Shown here: piece by piece, positions 55,495-64,000 of the stretch | Numbering within the stretch: position 1 is the first letter of the stretch | How the letters are laid out: each line of letters begins with the position of its first letter | Assembly: GCF_032463525.1 (NCBI RefSeq) | Contig: NZ_CP135971.1 | Coordinates: 2,480,001-2,544,000, forward strand | DNA: 64,000 nucleotides | Direction of reading: 5' to 3' | Source of the DNA: Pseudomonas sp. DTU_2021_1001937_2_SI_NGA_ILE_001 | GTDB taxonomy: Bacteria; Pseudomonadota; Gammaproteobacteria; Pseudomonadales; Pseudomonadaceae | Notes under the pieces: model-generated | Seen by the model: only the letters and a program-made list of their open reading frames with translations | Told to the model about the DNA's origin: nothing | Databases searched by the model: none | Program-made: the position numbers and the translations under genes

Positions 55495-56951
55495 GCAAGT
55501 CCCTGATTTCCCTGGCGGTTACTGCTTTCATCCTCGGCGGCTGCTCGCTGATTCCCGACTATCAGCGCCCCGCCGCCCCGGTGGCGGAGCAGTACCCGCA
55601 GGGGCCGGCCTACGAGCCGGCCCAGGCGGCCAACGTCGCCGCCGCCGAACAGGGCTGGCGGCAGTTCTTCCGTGATCCGGCGCTGCAGCAACTGATCCAG
55701 ACCGCGCTGGAGAACAACCGTGACTTGCGCGTCGCGGCGCTGAACATCGACGCCTACCGTGCGCAGTACCGCATCCAGCGCGCCGACCTGTTCCCGGCGG
55801 TGGCCGCCGAGGGCAGCGGCAGCCGCCAGCGCACACCGGCCAACATGTCCACCACCGGCCGTTCGAGCATCGCCAGCAGCTACTCGGCGACCCTGGGCGT
55901 CAGTGCCTACGAGCTGGACCTGTTCGGCCGCGTGCGCAGCCTCAGCGAACAGGCATTGCAAACCTACTTCGCCAGCGAAGAAGCGCGGCGCAGCACACAG
56001 ATCAGCCTGGTAGCCAGCGTGGCCAACGCCTACCTGACCTGGCAGGCCGACAAGGAACTGCTCAAGCTGACCCAGGAAACCCTCGGCACCTACGAGGAAA
56101 GCCTGCGCCTGACCAGCCGCAGCAACGAGGTCGGCGTGGCCTCGGCCCTCGACCTGAGCCAGGCCCGCACCTCTGTGGAAAGCGCCAAGGCGCGCCTGGC
56201 GCAGTATCAGCGCCTGGTAGCGCAGGACCAGAACAGCCTGGTGCTGCTGCTCGGCACTGGCCTGCCGGCCAACCTGCCGGCGGCACAGCCGCTGGATGCC
56301 GACCTGCTGAGCAAGATGCCAGCCGGCATGCCGTCGGACCTGCTGCAGCGCCGCCCGGACATTCTCCAGGCCGAGCACAACCTGATGGCCGCCAACGCCA
56401 ATATCGGTGCCGCACGGGCCGCGTTCTTCCCGAGCATCAGCCTGACCGCCAGTGCCGGCACCATGAGCCCGGACCTGTCGGGGCTGTTCGACGGCGGCTC
56501 GGGCACCTGGTTGTTCAAGCCGACCATCAACCTGCCGATCTTCAACGCCGGCAGCCTGCGCGCCAGCCTGGACTACGCGAAGATCCAGAAAGAGATCAAC
56601 GTCGCCAACTACGAGAAGGCGATCCAGACCGCGTTCCAGGAAGTCGCCGATGGCCTGGCTGCACGCAAGACCTACCAGGAACAGTTGCAGGCGCAGCGTG
56701 ACTTCGTCACCGCCAGCCAGGACTACTACCGTCTGGCCGAGCGTCGCTACCGGATCGGTATCGACAGCAACCTGACCTTCCTGGATTCGCAGCGCTCGCT
56801 GTTCAGTGCCCAGCAGACGCTGATCACCGACCGCCTGGCGCAGCTGACCAGCGAGGTCAACCTGTACAAGGCCCTGGGTGGCGGCTGGTACGAAAACACC
56901 GGCGACAACCAGCCGATCGCCAAGGAAAAGCCTTCCGTGCAGTTGTTCTGA
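55491..56951 (+). CDS. ttgC: TtgC, outer-membrane efflux channel (OprM family)
   Basis: A 486-residue outer-membrane lipoprotein with LGGCSL giving the lipidation Cys. Two TolC-type repeats follow, with landmarks [14 protein letters not shown] and [28 protein letters not shown] (seen in part as [12 protein letters not shown]). It completes the TtgA-TtgB-TtgC pump. Its start overlaps the ttgB end by 4 bp. A strong terminator follows. Confidence 0.96.
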   Translation: MSKSLISLAVTAFILGGCSLIPDYQRPAAPVAEQYPQGPAYEPAQAANVAAAEQGWRQFFRDPALQQLIQTALENNRDLRVAALNIDAYRAQYRIQRADLFPAVAAEGSGSRQRTPANMSTTGRSSIASSYSATLGVSAYELDLFGRVRSLSEQALQTYFASEEARRSTQISLVASVANAYLTWQADKELLKLTQETLGTYEESLRLTSRSNEVGVASALDLSQARTSVESAKARLAQYQRLVAQDQNSLVLLLGTGLPANLPAAQPLDADLLSKMPAGMPSDLLQRRPDILQAEHNLMAANANIGAARAAFFPSISLTASAGTMSPDLSGLFDGGSGTWLFKPTINLPIFNAGSLRASLDYAKIQKEINVANYEKAIQTAFQEVADGLAARKTYQEQLQAQRDFVTASQDYYRLAERRYRIGIDSNLTFLDSQRSLFSAQQTLITDRLAQLTSEVNLYKALGGGWYENTGDNQPIAKEKPSVQLF

Positions 56952-56970
56952 TCGCTTTGCCTGAAATGAA

Positions 56971-57000
56971 AAGACCCGCCTCCGTGGCGGGTCTTTTTTT
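56971..57000. terminator. Bidirectional intrinsic terminator between ttgC and pcaT
   Basis: A 10-bp perfect stem AAGACCCGCC / GGCGGGTCTT with a 5-nt loop and a run of seven or more T on the + strand. A shorter T run on the minus strand could also stop pcaT. Confidence 0.93.
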
Positions 57001-57034
57001 GCTCCATCGACAGGCTACACCCTGTAGGCGGTGA

Positions 57035-58327
57035 TCAATGATCGTGATGCAGGTAAGCCGGCTGCTTCGGCAGACGCAGGCTGAACAGGAAGGCAATCAC
57101 CATCATCACCGTGACGTACCAGTAGAAGTTGCTCTCCGCGCCCATGCTCTTGAAGTTCAGCGCCACGTATTCGGCCGAACCGCCGAACAGTGCGTTGGCG
57201 ATGGCGTACGACAGGCCCACACCCAGTGCACGCACCTGCGGCGGAAACATCTCGGCTTTCACCAGGCCACTGATCGAGGTGTAGAAACTCACGATCGCCA
57301 GTGCCAGGGTAATCAGCGCGAACGCCATGAACGGGCTCTGCACGCTTTTCAGTGCGGTGAGGATCGGCAAGGTGCACAGCGCCCCAAGAGCCCCGAACAG
57401 CAGCATCGAGCTGCGCCGGCCGATACGGTCGGCGAGCATGCCGAACAGCGGCTGCATGCACATGTACACGAACAACGCTCCGGTCATGATGTAGCTGGCG
57501 GTCTTCGGCTCCATGCCGCCGGTGTTGACCAGGTACTTCTGCATGTAGGTGGTGAAGGTATAGAAGATCAGCGAGCCGCCGGCGGTGTAGCCCAGCACGG
57601 TGATGAACGCGGCCTTGTGATGCTTGAACAGGGCACTGACGCTGCCGGCGTCCTTGTCCTTGCGGGTTTCGGCAGTGGTGGTCTCGTTCAGGCTGCGGCG
57701 CAGCAACAGGGCGATGACCGCTGCCAGGGCGCCGATCACGAAGGGGATGCGCCAACCGTAGGCACGCAGTTCTTCGGTGCTGAGAAACTGCTGCAGGATG
57801 ACCACGGTCAGCACCGCCAGCAGCTGGCCGCCGATCAGCGTCACATACTGGAACGAGGCGTAGAAGCCACGCTGGCCGCGCAACGCCACCTCGCTCATGT
57901 AGGTGGCGGTGGTGCCGTATTCACCACCGACCGACAGACCCTGCAGCAGGCGCGCCAGCAACAGCAGCGCCGGCGCCCAGGCACCAATGGCGGCATAGGT
58001 CGGCAGGCAGGCGATGACCAGCGAGCCGGCGCACATCATGGTCACCGAGATCAGCATCGAGTTCTTGCGCCCGTGCTTGTCAGCCACGCGGCCGAACAGC
58101 CAGCCGCCGATGGGGCGCATCAGAAAGCCTGCGGCGAATACCCCGGCAGTATTGAGCAACTGCACGGTGGGGTCATCGGAAGGAAAGAAGGCTGGGGCAA
58201 AGTAGATGGCGCAGAACGCGTAGATGTAGAAGTCGAACCATTCGACCAGGTTGCCGGACGAAGCGCCGACGATGGCGAAGATCCGCTTGCGACGTTCTTC
58301 ACCTGAGTAGTGCATGGTGGTGGCCAT
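57035..58327 (-). CDS. pcaT: PcaT, MHS-family dicarboxylate (3-oxoadipate/alpha-ketoglutarate) transporter
   Basis: A 430-residue, 12-helix protein of the MHS group with [15 protein letters not shown] and [21 protein letters not shown]. It is closely related to the kgtP product in this window. In P. putida, pcaT belongs to the pca supraoperon. The start is at 58327; a second ATG at 58315 is possible. GGAGGG lies about 10 nt upstream. A minus-strand terminator separates it from pcaF, so it may have its own promoter. Confidence 0.9.
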   Translation of the reverse strand: MATTMHYSGEERRKRIFAIVGASSGNLVEWFDFYIYAFCAIYFAPAFFPSDDPTVQLLNTAGVFAAGFLMRPIGGWLFGRVADKHGRKNSMLISVTMMCAGSLVIACLPTYAAIGAWAPALLLLARLLQGLSVGGEYGTTATYMSEVALRGQRGFYASFQYVTLIGGQLLAVLTVVILQQFLSTEELRAYGWRIPFVIGALAAVIALLLRRSLNETTTAETRKDKDAGSVSALFKHHKAAFITVLGYTAGGSLIFYTFTTYMQKYLVNTGGMEPKTASYIMTGALFVYMCMQPLFGMLADRIGRRSSMLLFGALGALCTLPILTALKSVQSPFMAFALITLALAIVSFYTSISGLVKAEMFPPQVRALGVGLSYAIANALFGGSAEYVALNFKSMGAESNFYWYVTVMMVIAFLFSLRLPKQPAYLHHDH

Positions 58328-58334
58328 TGTTGTT
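58327..58334 (-). promoter_or_regulatory. Candidate Crc/Hfq motif at the pcaT start
   Basis: On the minus strand AACAACAA abuts the pcaT ATG. It fits AANAANAA and would place Hfq/Crc directly over the translation start. Confidence 0.5.
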
Positions 58335-58445
58335 ATACCCTCCGGATTGGTTGTGGCGTTTCATCCCTGCGAGGACAAGCGGCCCCAAGAAACAATTGGT
58401 CACATCCTAACGGCTATTGGTTCAGAATGGCCAACTGGTCTGGCC

Positions 58446-58469
58446 AAAAAAGCGCAGGCCTGGGCCTGC
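58446..58469 (-). terminator. Intrinsic terminator after pcaF
   Basis: On the minus strand the stem GCAGGC / GCCTGC with loop CCAG is followed by GC and six T. It lies about 90 bp after the pcaF stop and before pcaT. Confidence 0.75.
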
Positions 58470-58558
58470 CAAGAGGAGGAATCGCTAGGGTCAACCCGCC
58501 AGCGACGTGTCCGGCCTGTTCGTGGAAGCCAGTCAGTCGCTGGAGGGTTGATGGGGGA

Positions 58559-59758
58559 TCAGCGTTCGATAGCCAGGGCCAGGCCCTGGCCGACGCCGAC
58601 GCACATGGTCGCCAGGCCTTTACGGCCACCGGTCTTTTCCAGCTGATGCAGCGCAGTAAGCACCAGGCGCGCACCGCTCATGCCCAGCGGGTGACCCAGG
58701 GCGATGGCACCGCCATTGGGGTTCACCTGCGGCGCATCGTCGGCCAGGCCCAGTTCGCGCAACACCGCCAGCCCCTGGCTGGCAAAGGCTTCGTTGAGTT
58801 CGATGACATCGAAATCGGTCACTGCCAGGCCCAGGCGCTCGACCAGCTTGCGTACCGCTGGCACCGGGCCGACGCCCATCACGCGGGGTTCGACGCCGGC
58901 ACTGGCCATGCCCAGGATCCGCGCACGCGGGGTCAGGCCATGTTTCTTGACGGCATCGGCCGAAGCCAGGATCAACGCTGCTGCACCATCGTTGACCCCG
59001 GAGGCATTGCCCGCCGTCACGGTCTTGTCCGGACCGTTGACCGGCTTGAGCTTGGCCAGCGCTTCCAGTGTCGTTTCGGCGCGAGGGTGTTCGTCCTGGT
59101 CGACAATGGTCTCGCCCTTCTTGTGCGCGATGCGCACCGGCACGATTTCCTCGGCAAAAAAGCCCGCAGCCTGGGCAGCGGCGGTGCGCTGCTGGCTGCG
59201 CAGGGCGAAAGCGTCCTGATCGGCTCGAGAAACCTTGTAGTCATCCGCCACGTTGTCAGCGGTTTCCGGCATCGAATCGACGCCGTACTGGGCTTTCATC
59301 AGCGGGTTGATGAAGCGCCAGCCAATGGTGGTGTCTTCCAGCTTCATGCCACGGGAAAACGCCGCGTCGGCCTTGCCCATCACGAACGGCGCACGCGACA
59401 TGGATTCCACGCCGCCGGCGATGGCCAATTCCATCTCGCCCGCAGCGATGGCGCGAAACGCCGTGCCGATGGCGTCCATGCCCGAGGCGCACAGGCGGTT
59501 CAGCGTCACGCCCGGAATGCTCGGCGGCAGGCCGGCCAGCAGCGCAGCCATGCGCGCCACGTTGCGGTTGTCTTCACCAGCCTGGTTGGCGCAACCGAAG
59601 AACACTTCGTCGACCTCTTGCCAGTTCACCGAAGGATTGCGCTCGATCAGCGCCTTGATCGGCACCGCAGCCAAGTCGTCGGCACGCACGCCGGACAGCC
59701 CGCCGCCGAAGCGGCCAATGGGCGTACGGATGGCATCGCAGATGAATACGTCACGCAT
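58559..59758 (-). CDS. pcaF: PcaF, 3-oxoadipyl-CoA thiolase
   Basis: A 399-residue thiolase. [10 protein letters not shown] holds the acyl-accepting Cys, [10 protein letters not shown] the His and TMCVGVGQG the second Cys. It cleaves 3-oxoadipyl-CoA to succinyl-CoA and acetyl-CoA, the last step of the beta-ketoadipate pathway. The start overlaps the pcaJ stop by one base (TGATG). Phenylacetate PaaE-type thiolases are similar, but the pcaIJ neighbours settle the assignment. Confidence 0.95.
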   Translation of the reverse strand: MRDVFICDAIRTPIGRFGGGLSGVRADDLAAVPIKALIERNPSVNWQEVDEVFFGCANQAGEDNRNVARMAALLAGLPPSIPGVTLNRLCASGMDAIGTAFRAIAAGEMELAIAGGVESMSRAPFVMGKADAAFSRGMKLEDTTIGWRFINPLMKAQYGVDSMPETADNVADDYKVSRADQDAFALRSQQRTAAAQAAGFFAEEIVPVRIAHKKGETIVDQDEHPRAETTLEALAKLKPVNGPDKTVTAGNASGVNDGAAALILASADAVKKHGLTPRARILGMASAGVEPRVMGVGPVPAVRKLVERLGLAVTDFDVIELNEAFASQGLAVLRELGLADDAPQVNPNGGAIALGHPLGMSGARLVLTALHQLEKTGGRKGLATMCVGVGQGLALAIER

Positions 59759-60537
59759 CAGGCTTCTCCTGCCACTTGGCCATGGGCGGCGGCGGTGCGG
59801 GCTTCCAGGTCGCGCAGGGCGGTCAGCTCGGCCTCGCTCGGTTCGGCGGAAACCGCGACGTTCTCGGCAAAGCGCACCGGCCAGCCGGTGGCGGCCACCA
59901 CCTGCTCACGGGTGACGCCGGGGTGCAGGGTGGTGACGATGAATTCGTTGCTGCCCTCCTCCGGCTCCATCACGCACAGGTCGGTGATGATGCCCACCGG
60001 CCCGGCCCCAGGCAGGCCCAGGCGCTTGCGCGAGTCGCCGCCTTCGCCGTGGCCCACCGAGGTGATGAAGTCCAGACGGTCGACGAACGAACGCGGCGAC
60101 TGCTTGAGGATGATCAGCACCGACTTGGCGGAGCCGGCGATCTCCGGCGCACCACCGGCACCCGGCAGGCGCACCTTGGGCTTGTGGTAGTCACCTACCA
60201 CGGTGGTGTTGATATTGCCAAAGCGGTCGACCTGTGCAGCCCCCAGGAAGCCCAGGTCGACCCGGCCGCCCTGCAGCCAGTAGCGGAAGATCTCGCTGGT
60301 CGACACCACGGTGTCGGCGGTCTCGGCCAGCTCGCCGTCGCCGATCGACAGCGGCAGGACGCTGGGCTTGGCACCGATGGGGCCGGACTCGTAGATCAGG
60401 ACCACGTCCGGGCTGGAGGTCAGGCGCGCCAGGTTGGCGGCCTTGGACGGCAGGCCGATGCCCACGAAGCAGACGGTGCCGTTGTGCAGACGACGCGCAG
60501 CGGCGATGGTCATCATTTCACTGGTGGAATAGGTCAT
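59758..60537 (-). CDS. pcaJ: PcaJ, 3-oxoadipate CoA-transferase subunit B
   Basis: A 259-residue CoA-transferase beta subunit. It contains the family glutamate motif (LIYESGPIG) and [11 protein letters not shown]. With PcaI it transfers CoA from succinyl-CoA to 3-oxoadipate. Start and stop overlap pcaI and pcaF by one base each, so the three are tightly coupled. Confidence 0.94.
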   Translation of the reverse strand: MTYSTSEMMTIAAARRLHNGTVCFVGIGLPSKAANLARLTSSPDVVLIYESGPIGAKPSVLPLSIGDGELAETADTVVSTSEIFRYWLQGGRVDLGFLGAAQVDRFGNINTTVVGDYHKPKVRLPGAGGAPEIAGSAKSVLIILKQSPRSFVDRLDFITSVGHGEGGDSRKRLGLPGAGPVGIITDLCVMEPEEGSNEFIVTTLHPGVTREQVVAATGWPVRFAENVAVSAEPSEAELTALRDLEARTAAAHGQVAGEA

Positions 60538-61394
60538 TATTTTGCCTCCGCAGCGCTGGCCAGCTTGTTGCGGAATTCATTGAAATCCGCGGTGCCATGG
60601 ATGTACTCGTCGACCCAGGCCTTGAACGTTTCGCGATCACGGGCGATCGGGTCCCAGTCCTGGTAGAAGCGGTTGTCACGCTCGTAGTAACCGTGGGCGT
60701 AGGACGGATGGGCACCGCCGGGCACCACGCATACGGCACTCAGCGCCCAGGTCGGCAGCACGCAGGAGTTCATCGGCGCCTGCAGGTCGTCGACGATTTC
60801 TTCGACGGTCACGATGCAACGCTTGGCCGCCAGCGCCGCTTCCTTCTGCGAACCGAGAATGCCCCAGATCAGCACGTTGCCCTTGCGGTCGGCCTTCTGG
60901 GCATGGATCACGGTCACGTCGGGGCGTACCGAAGGCACGGCGGCCAACACTTCGCCGGTGAATGGACAGGTGACGGTCTTGATCAGCGGGTTGACCTTCG
61001 GCAGGTCGGAACCGGCGTAGGCGCGCAGCACCGCGAAGGGCAGCCCGGAAGCACCAGCCACGTAGGCGTTGGCCAGGTCGGCATGGCTGTGTTCTTCAAG
61101 CTCCAGGTCGCGCGGCCATTGTTTCTCCACCGCATCGCGCAGGCGGTGCAGCGAGCCGACACCGGGGTTGCCGCCCCAGGAGAAGACCAGGCGCTTGACG
61201 CAGCCGGCGCCGATCAACTGGTCATAGATCAGGTCTGGCGTCATGCGCACCAGGGTCAGGTCACGCTTGCCCTGGCGGATGATTTCGTGCCCAGCGGCAG
61301 AAGGAATCAGGTGAGTGAAACCTTCCAGTGCAACGGTGTCGCCATCGTTGACCAGTCGTTTCACCGCATCCTGTAAAGACATGATTTCAGCCAT
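60537..61394 (-). CDS. pcaI: PcaI, 3-oxoadipate CoA-transferase subunit A
   Basis: A 285-residue CoA-transferase alpha subunit starting MAEIMSLQDAVKRLV, with GFTHLIPSAAGHE and SWGGNPGVGS motifs. The ATG at 61394 has GGGAG upstream; the longer frame would cross the promoter. It is the first gene of pcaIJF, controlled by PcaR from the site at 61489-61526. Confidence 0.94.
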   Translation of the reverse strand: MAEIMSLQDAVKRLVNDGDTVALEGFTHLIPSAAGHEIIRQGKRDLTLVRMTPDLIYDQLIGAGCVKRLVFSWGGNPGVGSLHRLRDAVEKQWPRDLELEEHSHADLANAYVAGASGLPFAVLRAYAGSDLPKVNPLIKTVTCPFTGEVLAAVPSVRPDVTVIHAQKADRKGNVLIWGILGSQKEAALAAKRCIVTVEEIVDDLQAPMNSCVLPTWALSAVCVVPGGAHPSYAHGYYERDNRFYQDWDPIARDRETFKAWVDEYIHGTADFNEFRNKLASAAEAK

Positions 61395-61488
61395 GAGGTG
61401 CTCCCGTACCCAAACATCACGTTCAATGATCGGCACGTCGAAGCGCGCCGCGATGAGCGTGAGGTTATGCGGGGGAACGCCTGGCAAA

Positions 61489-61526
61489 CAATCCGATAAT
61501 CGCTTATCCGTTCGGTAATCGAACGC
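61489..61526 (-). promoter_or_regulatory. PcaR operator/promoter of pcaIJF
   Basis: On the minus strand GTTCGATTACCGAAC (61510-61524) and a GCGATTATCGG copy (about 61493-61503) resemble the PcaR box GTTCGATAATCGCAC. They lie 95-130 bp upstream of pcaI. Confidence 0.75.
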
Positions 61527-61532
61527 AATCAG

Positions 61533-61556
61533 AAAGGCCCGCCAGAGAGCGGGCCT
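61533..61556 (-). terminator. Probable terminator of pcaR
   Basis: The stem GGCCCGC / GCGGGCC is followed on the minus strand by TTTCT, 8 bp after the pcaR stop. The T tract is short. Confidence 0.55.
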
Positions 61557-61563
61557 GGACGTT

Positions 61564-62406
61564 TCAGGTGAAGATCTGCGCGCTCAGTTCGCGACTGGCA
61601 TCCAGCATGATCGGCAGGAAGCGCTGCTCCAGCTCGCTGCGCGCCACTCGAGCGGCACTGGTGCTGACGTTGAGCGCCGCAAGGACCTGGCCGGAAGCGT
61701 CGTAGACCGGCACGGCAATCGAGCGCAGGCCTTGCTCCAGCTCCTGGTCGACGATGCACCAGCCTTGCTGGCGCACCTGCTGCAGGCATTCGTAGAGCGC
61801 CTCGGTCGTGCGAATGGTACGGCTGGTCTTGGGTTGCAGGTCGACATGGTCGAGGTATTCGCGCAGCGAGACGTCGTCCAGTGCCGCCAGCAGAATGCGC
61901 CCCATCGACGTGCAATAGGCCGGCAGGCGGCCGCCTACCGACAGGTCGACGGAAATCAGCCGCTGAGTGGTGGCCGAACGGGCGATGTAGAGAATGTCGT
62001 CGCCTTCCAGGGTGGCCATGTTGCAGGCCTCGTGCAGTTGGTCGCTCATGCGGTCCAGGTAGGGCTGCGAAGAAACCGCGAGGGGGGTGGACGACAGGTA
62101 GGCATGCCCCAGGGTCAAGACCTTGGGCAGCAGCGAATAGGTACGACCGTCCGTCGTCGCGTAGCCGAGCTTGATGAGGGTGTGCAGGCAACGACGCACC
62201 GCTGCGCGAGGAATCTCGGTGCGGTGGCTGATCTGCGCGATGGTCAGATGCCGCTTGCGCTCCTGGAAGGCATGGATCACCGCCAGCCCGCGGGCCAGGG
62301 ACGTCATGAAATCGGGATCACCCGTCAGGGCCTGGATGCGCTTGGCTGGCGAGGCGACGATGGGCGGCGCCAGGGAAACAAAAGAATTACGCAGTTCTTC
62401 ATTCAT
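61564..62406 (-). CDS. pcaR: PcaR, IclR-family activator of the beta-ketoadipate pathway
   Basis: A 280-residue IclR-type protein. The N-terminal winged helix (LTIAQISHRTEIPRAAVRRCL) and effector domain are nearly those of P. putida PcaR, including PPIVASPAKRIQA and LRSIAVPVYDASGQ. It activates pca genes with 3-oxoadipate and represses itself. The ATG at 62406 was chosen over a GTG at 62412. Its own promoter carries PcaR boxes. Confidence 0.95.
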   Translation of the reverse strand: MNEELRNSFVSLAPPIVASPAKRIQALTGDPDFMTSLARGLAVIHAFQERKRHLTIAQISHRTEIPRAAVRRCLHTLIKLGYATTDGRTYSLLPKVLTLGHAYLSSTPLAVSSQPYLDRMSDQLHEACNMATLEGDDILYIARSATTQRLISVDLSVGGRLPAYCTSMGRILLAALDDVSLREYLDHVDLQPKTSRTIRTTEALYECLQQVRQQGWCIVDQELEQGLRSIAVPVYDASGQVLAALNVSTSAARVARSELEQRFLPIMLDASRELSAQIFT

Positions 62407-62489
62407 GGCCACGATCTCGGCAACACCCTTCAGACCTTTCTAATCAACGGTTGCGCAGCTGCGCGGAATGATTCTCGACAGCCCGACCC

Positions 62490-62523
62490 GTGCGATTATC
62501 GAACAAGTGGCCGATAATCGCAA
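62490..62523 (-). promoter_or_regulatory. pcaR promoter with two PcaR boxes
   Basis: On the minus strand GTTCGATAATCGCAC (62490-62504) is an exact PcaR box, and a second half lies at 62511-62522. The same bases form a sigma70 promoter: TTGCGA (62518-62523), a 17-bp spacer and GATAAT (62495-62500). PcaR would therefore cover both -35 and -10, consistent with published P. putida work on PcaR. Confidence 0.85.
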
Positions 62524-62524
62524 T

Positions 62525-62647
62525 TGACCCCTGACAAATATGCTTATACCTTTATGCCTGCCATGAAGTGGCTTCTTGGAAATCCTGGTCAGGTACCCAC
62601 TGAGAAGTCCAAGGCAACGGCCTTGTCCACGAAGCAAGGCCGTTTTT
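62525..62647 (+). ncRNA. Candidate small RNA divergent from pcaR
   Basis: A + strand intrinsic terminator at 62616-62647 has no gene upstream. The only + strand promoter-like element in reach is GATAAT (62513-62518), 17 bp after GTGCGA, on the PcaR dyad. This would make an RNA of about 120 nt. A 36-codon frame from 62554 runs through the terminator and is unlikely. Start and existence are inferred. Confidence 0.35.
62616..62647 (+). terminator. Orphan intrinsic terminator 1
   Basis: A 10-bp perfect stem AACGGCCTTG / CAAGGCCGTT (62616-62625, 62635-62644) with a 9-nt loop and a T run. No + strand protein gene precedes it. Confidence 0.85.
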
Positions 62648-62799
62648 ATTTCGGCCTCCTCTGACCGACTCGTTCAATGCTCACCTGGCGCATCTTCTTC
62701 ATGGGCCTGCGCATGCCGATGAAACGCTGCAACTAACGACGCAGCACAAGTTCGATCATGCGGCGTACAGTACTAAGAGAAAACGCCACCTGCGAAGTG

Positions 62800-62828
62800 T
62801 TGACGATCCCAGGGTTCTTGGAGATAGT
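62800..62828 (+). promoter_or_regulatory. Sigma70 promoter of candidate small RNA 2
   Basis: TTGACG (62800-62805), a 17-bp spacer and GATAGT (62823-62828). Confidence 0.5.
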
Positions 62829-62834
62829 AGCTTT

Positions 62835-62981
62835 CACCCGGTTGGAAGTATTCCGTGTCGTGATGTGCCGTTCATGCCCTTACAGGTGCTGAGCGCCTGC
62901 TTCGACGAGCACCGCAACGCCCTGTTGCGTTGAACAGGACACGAGACCAGCCCGGCGCGTGCAGTTCATGCGCCTCTTTTT
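62835..62981 (+). ncRNA. Candidate small RNA upstream of the pit locus
   Basis: About 147 nt bounded by a sigma70-like promoter (62800-62828) and an intrinsic terminator (62954-62979). Two further perfect stems lie inside: GTGCT/AGCAC (62886-62890, 62908-62912) and CGCAAC/GTTGCG (62913-62918, 62924-62929). No convincing protein is encoded. It could be a regulatory RNA or the 5' leader of a longer transcript that usually terminates here. Confidence 0.45.
62954..62979 (+). terminator. Orphan intrinsic terminator 2
   Basis: The stem GGCGCGTG / CATGCGCC (one G-U pair) with loop CAGTT is followed by TCTTTTT. Confidence 0.75.
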
Positions 62982-63176
62982 ACTTGTCGCTACGACAGAT
63001 GTTCGTTTCCGGTGCCCGTAGCCGCCAACCGCCTCGTGCGGCCCGCCGTTCGCAGTTCCCGGCCAGTCCCCAGGGTGCATTGTTTCCCTGTCATGGACAG
63101 CCGCATTCGCGAGCGCCCGCCCCCTGCGCAGCCTGGCGTCAACACCGGAGTTCATTCGACTTGATCAGGTAACACC

Positions 63177-63407
63177 GTGACTAAAGATGAACTGCGCGCC
63201 GAACTCGAGCGCCAGGAACAGCGCTTCAAGGAAGTGTACGGCGGCGAAATCACCACGTATGCCGCGCAGCCCGAACCGGAGCGCAAGCCCTGGCGCAAGC
63301 GGGCGACCGTTCAGGACCAGGCGTTCAAGCAAGAACTGCAACGCATGGAAAAAGAGCTGAAGGAAGAACACGACGACGTTGCCGGCCCCACGCCGAACGT
63401 ATTCTGA
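63177..63407 (+). CDS. Small charged hypothetical protein
   Basis: A 76-residue, very charged, helical protein ([20 protein letters not shown]; later [17 protein letters not shown]) that may form a coiled coil. The start is GTG at 63177 with AGGT upstream. I do not recognise a family. It lies 140 bp before the phosphate transporter and may share its control. Confidence 0.7.
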   Translation: MTKDELRAELERQEQRFKEVYGGEITTYAAQPEPERKPWRKRATVQDQAFKQELQRMEKELKEEHDDVAGPTPNVF

Positions 63408-63505
63408 ACATTCCTGCCAGCTCGCGGCGTCGGGATTTACCCCTGTCCATGACGCAGATCTGATCGATACCGGCCAGCGGTCGGTACGTCGAAGTGTATT
63501 TTTTC

Positions 63506-63514
63506 TGTCATAAT
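63506..63514 (+). promoter_or_regulatory. Possible extended -10 promoter of pit
   Basis: TGTCATAAT gives an extended -10 (TGn-CATAAT) 33 bp before the pit ATG. The -35 is poor. CTGTCAT here is also one half of a PHO box, but the second half is not convincing. Confidence 0.35.
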
Positions 63515-63547
63515 CGCGCCCCCTTCAGAACGGGCCAGAAAACTTAC

Positions 63548-64000
63548 ATGATCGATTTATTCAGCGGACTTGATGCCTGGGTATTGGTGAGCCTGCTACT
63601 CGCCCTCGCATTCGTCCTGTCGTTCGAGTTCATCAACGGCTTCCATGACACGGCCAACGCGGTGGCCACGGTGATCTACACCAAGGCCATGCCGCCGCAC
63701 CTGGCGGTGTTCGCCTCTGGCATCTTCAACTTCCTGGGGGTACTGCTCGGCGGTGTAGGTGTGGCCTACGCGATCGTGCACCTGCTGCCGGTAGAACTGC
63801 TGATCAACGTCAACACCGGCCATGGCCTGGCCATGGTGTTCTCGCTGCTCACCGCCGCCATCGCCTGGAACCTGGGCACCTGGTACTTTGGTATTCCGGC
63901 TTCCAGCTCCCACACCCTGATCGGTTCGATCCTCGGGGTAGGCCTGGCCAACGCGTTGATCAATGGCATTCCGGTGGGCGAAGGCGTCAACTGGCAGAAA
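63548..64000 (+). CDS. pitA: PiT-family inorganic phosphate transporter (3' truncated by the window end)
   Basis: The first 151 codons of a membrane protein. [20 protein letters not shown] (N-terminal PiT signature) and [15 protein letters not shown] are diagnostic of PitA/PitB. It imports metal-phosphate with protons. The reading frame is open to the last base of the window, so the gene continues. It starts with ATG at 63548. Confidence 0.93.
   Translation, partial: MIDLFSGLDAWVLVSLLLALAFVLSFEFINGFHDTANAVATVIYTKAMPPHLAVFASGIFNFLGVLLGGVGVAYAIVHLLPVELLINVNTGHGLAMVFSLLTAAIAWNLGTWYFGIPASSSHTLIGSILGVGLANALINGIPVGEGVNWQK

Noticed and set aside
62554..62664. 36-codon frame (MPAMKWLLGN...) in the candidate small RNA region
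   Set aside because: It runs through the intrinsic terminator and has no clear ribosome site.
63081..63100. CTGTCAT at 63088 as a PHO box half-site
   Set aside because: The second CTGTCAT at the required 11-bp period is missing.
62930..63172. 80-codon + strand frame before the small charged gene
   Set aside because: Arg/Pro/Ala-rich low-complexity product that crosses the second orphan terminator; no homology features.

Overview
The window is GC-rich chromosomal DNA of a Pseudomonas, most likely the P. putida group. The evidence is a TtgR/TtgABC efflux locus with a recognisable TtgR operator, PhaG with its S102 and H177-x4-D182 residues, a pcaIJF-pcaT-pcaR beta-ketoadipate cluster with PcaR operators, REP-like palindromes and a bglX-dctB-dctD-kgtP block. 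From memory, several of these neighbourhoods match P. putida KT2440; this was not checked by a search. No insertion sequence, prophage, plasmid function or CRISPR array was seen. LAYOUT. 1-4.1 kb: the end of a nitrogen-assimilation operon, a DUF1989 protein plus a biotin-dependent urea/guanidine carboxylase. 4.1-4.7 kb: a non-coding stretch with a string of perfect hairpins between two inverted REP-like palindromes. 4.7-8.0 kb: a large toxin-like protein. 8.1-10.5 kb: diguanylate cyclase, CWC protein and RsuA-type pseudouridine synthase. 10.8-11.9 kb: phaG and tRNA-Gly(CCC). 11.9-14.1 kb: TDT-family transporter with a divergent LysR regulator. 14.2-18.2 kb: an uncharacterised catabolic set (MHS transporter, short-chain dehydrogenase, TIM-barrel isomerase, LysR). 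18.2-20.4 kb: cupin, AraC regulator and secreted hydrolase. 20.5-21.8 kb: RcnR-like repressor and DmeF-like metal exporter. 21.9-24.0 kb: siderophore receptor. 24.1-29.2 kb: the RNA-repair operon rtcB-nucleotidyltransferase-rtcA with its sigma54 activator rtcR. 29.2-36.4 kb: AraC/EamA pair, Fe-alcohol dehydrogenase, second EamA, methyltransferase, two TPM-domain proteins. 36.7-43.8 kb: bglX, the dctB/dctD two-component pair and kgtP. 44.1-44.7 kb: a secreted protein of eleven 13-residue repeats. 44.8-50.2 kb: TonB receptor, DUF2946 protein, flavin reductase, two small genes and a DHA2 drug exporter. 50.3-57.0 kb: ttgR-ttgABC. 57.0-62.5 kb: pcaT, pcaF, pcaJ, pcaI, pcaR. 62.5-63.2 kb: an ORF-free region with two orphan + strand terminators (candidate small RNAs). 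63.2-64.0 kb: a small charged protein and the start of a Pit phosphate transporter, cut by the window edge. HOW IT WORKS TOGETHER. Most of the window is nutrient uptake and catabolism under local regulators. PcaR should switch on 3-oxoadipate breakdown to succinyl-CoA and acetyl-CoA. DctB/DctD should activate kgtP from a clear -24/-12 promoter with a perfect 16-bp dyad upstream. RtcR should activate rtcBA from another -24/-12 promoter on RNA damage. TtgR represses the drug pump, and the RcnR-like repressor controls nickel/cobalt export. The least explained items are the toxin-like protein at 4.7-8.0 kb, the repeat protein at 44.1 kb, the hairpin element at 4.3-4.5 kb and the two possible small RNAs between pcaR and the phosphate transporter.
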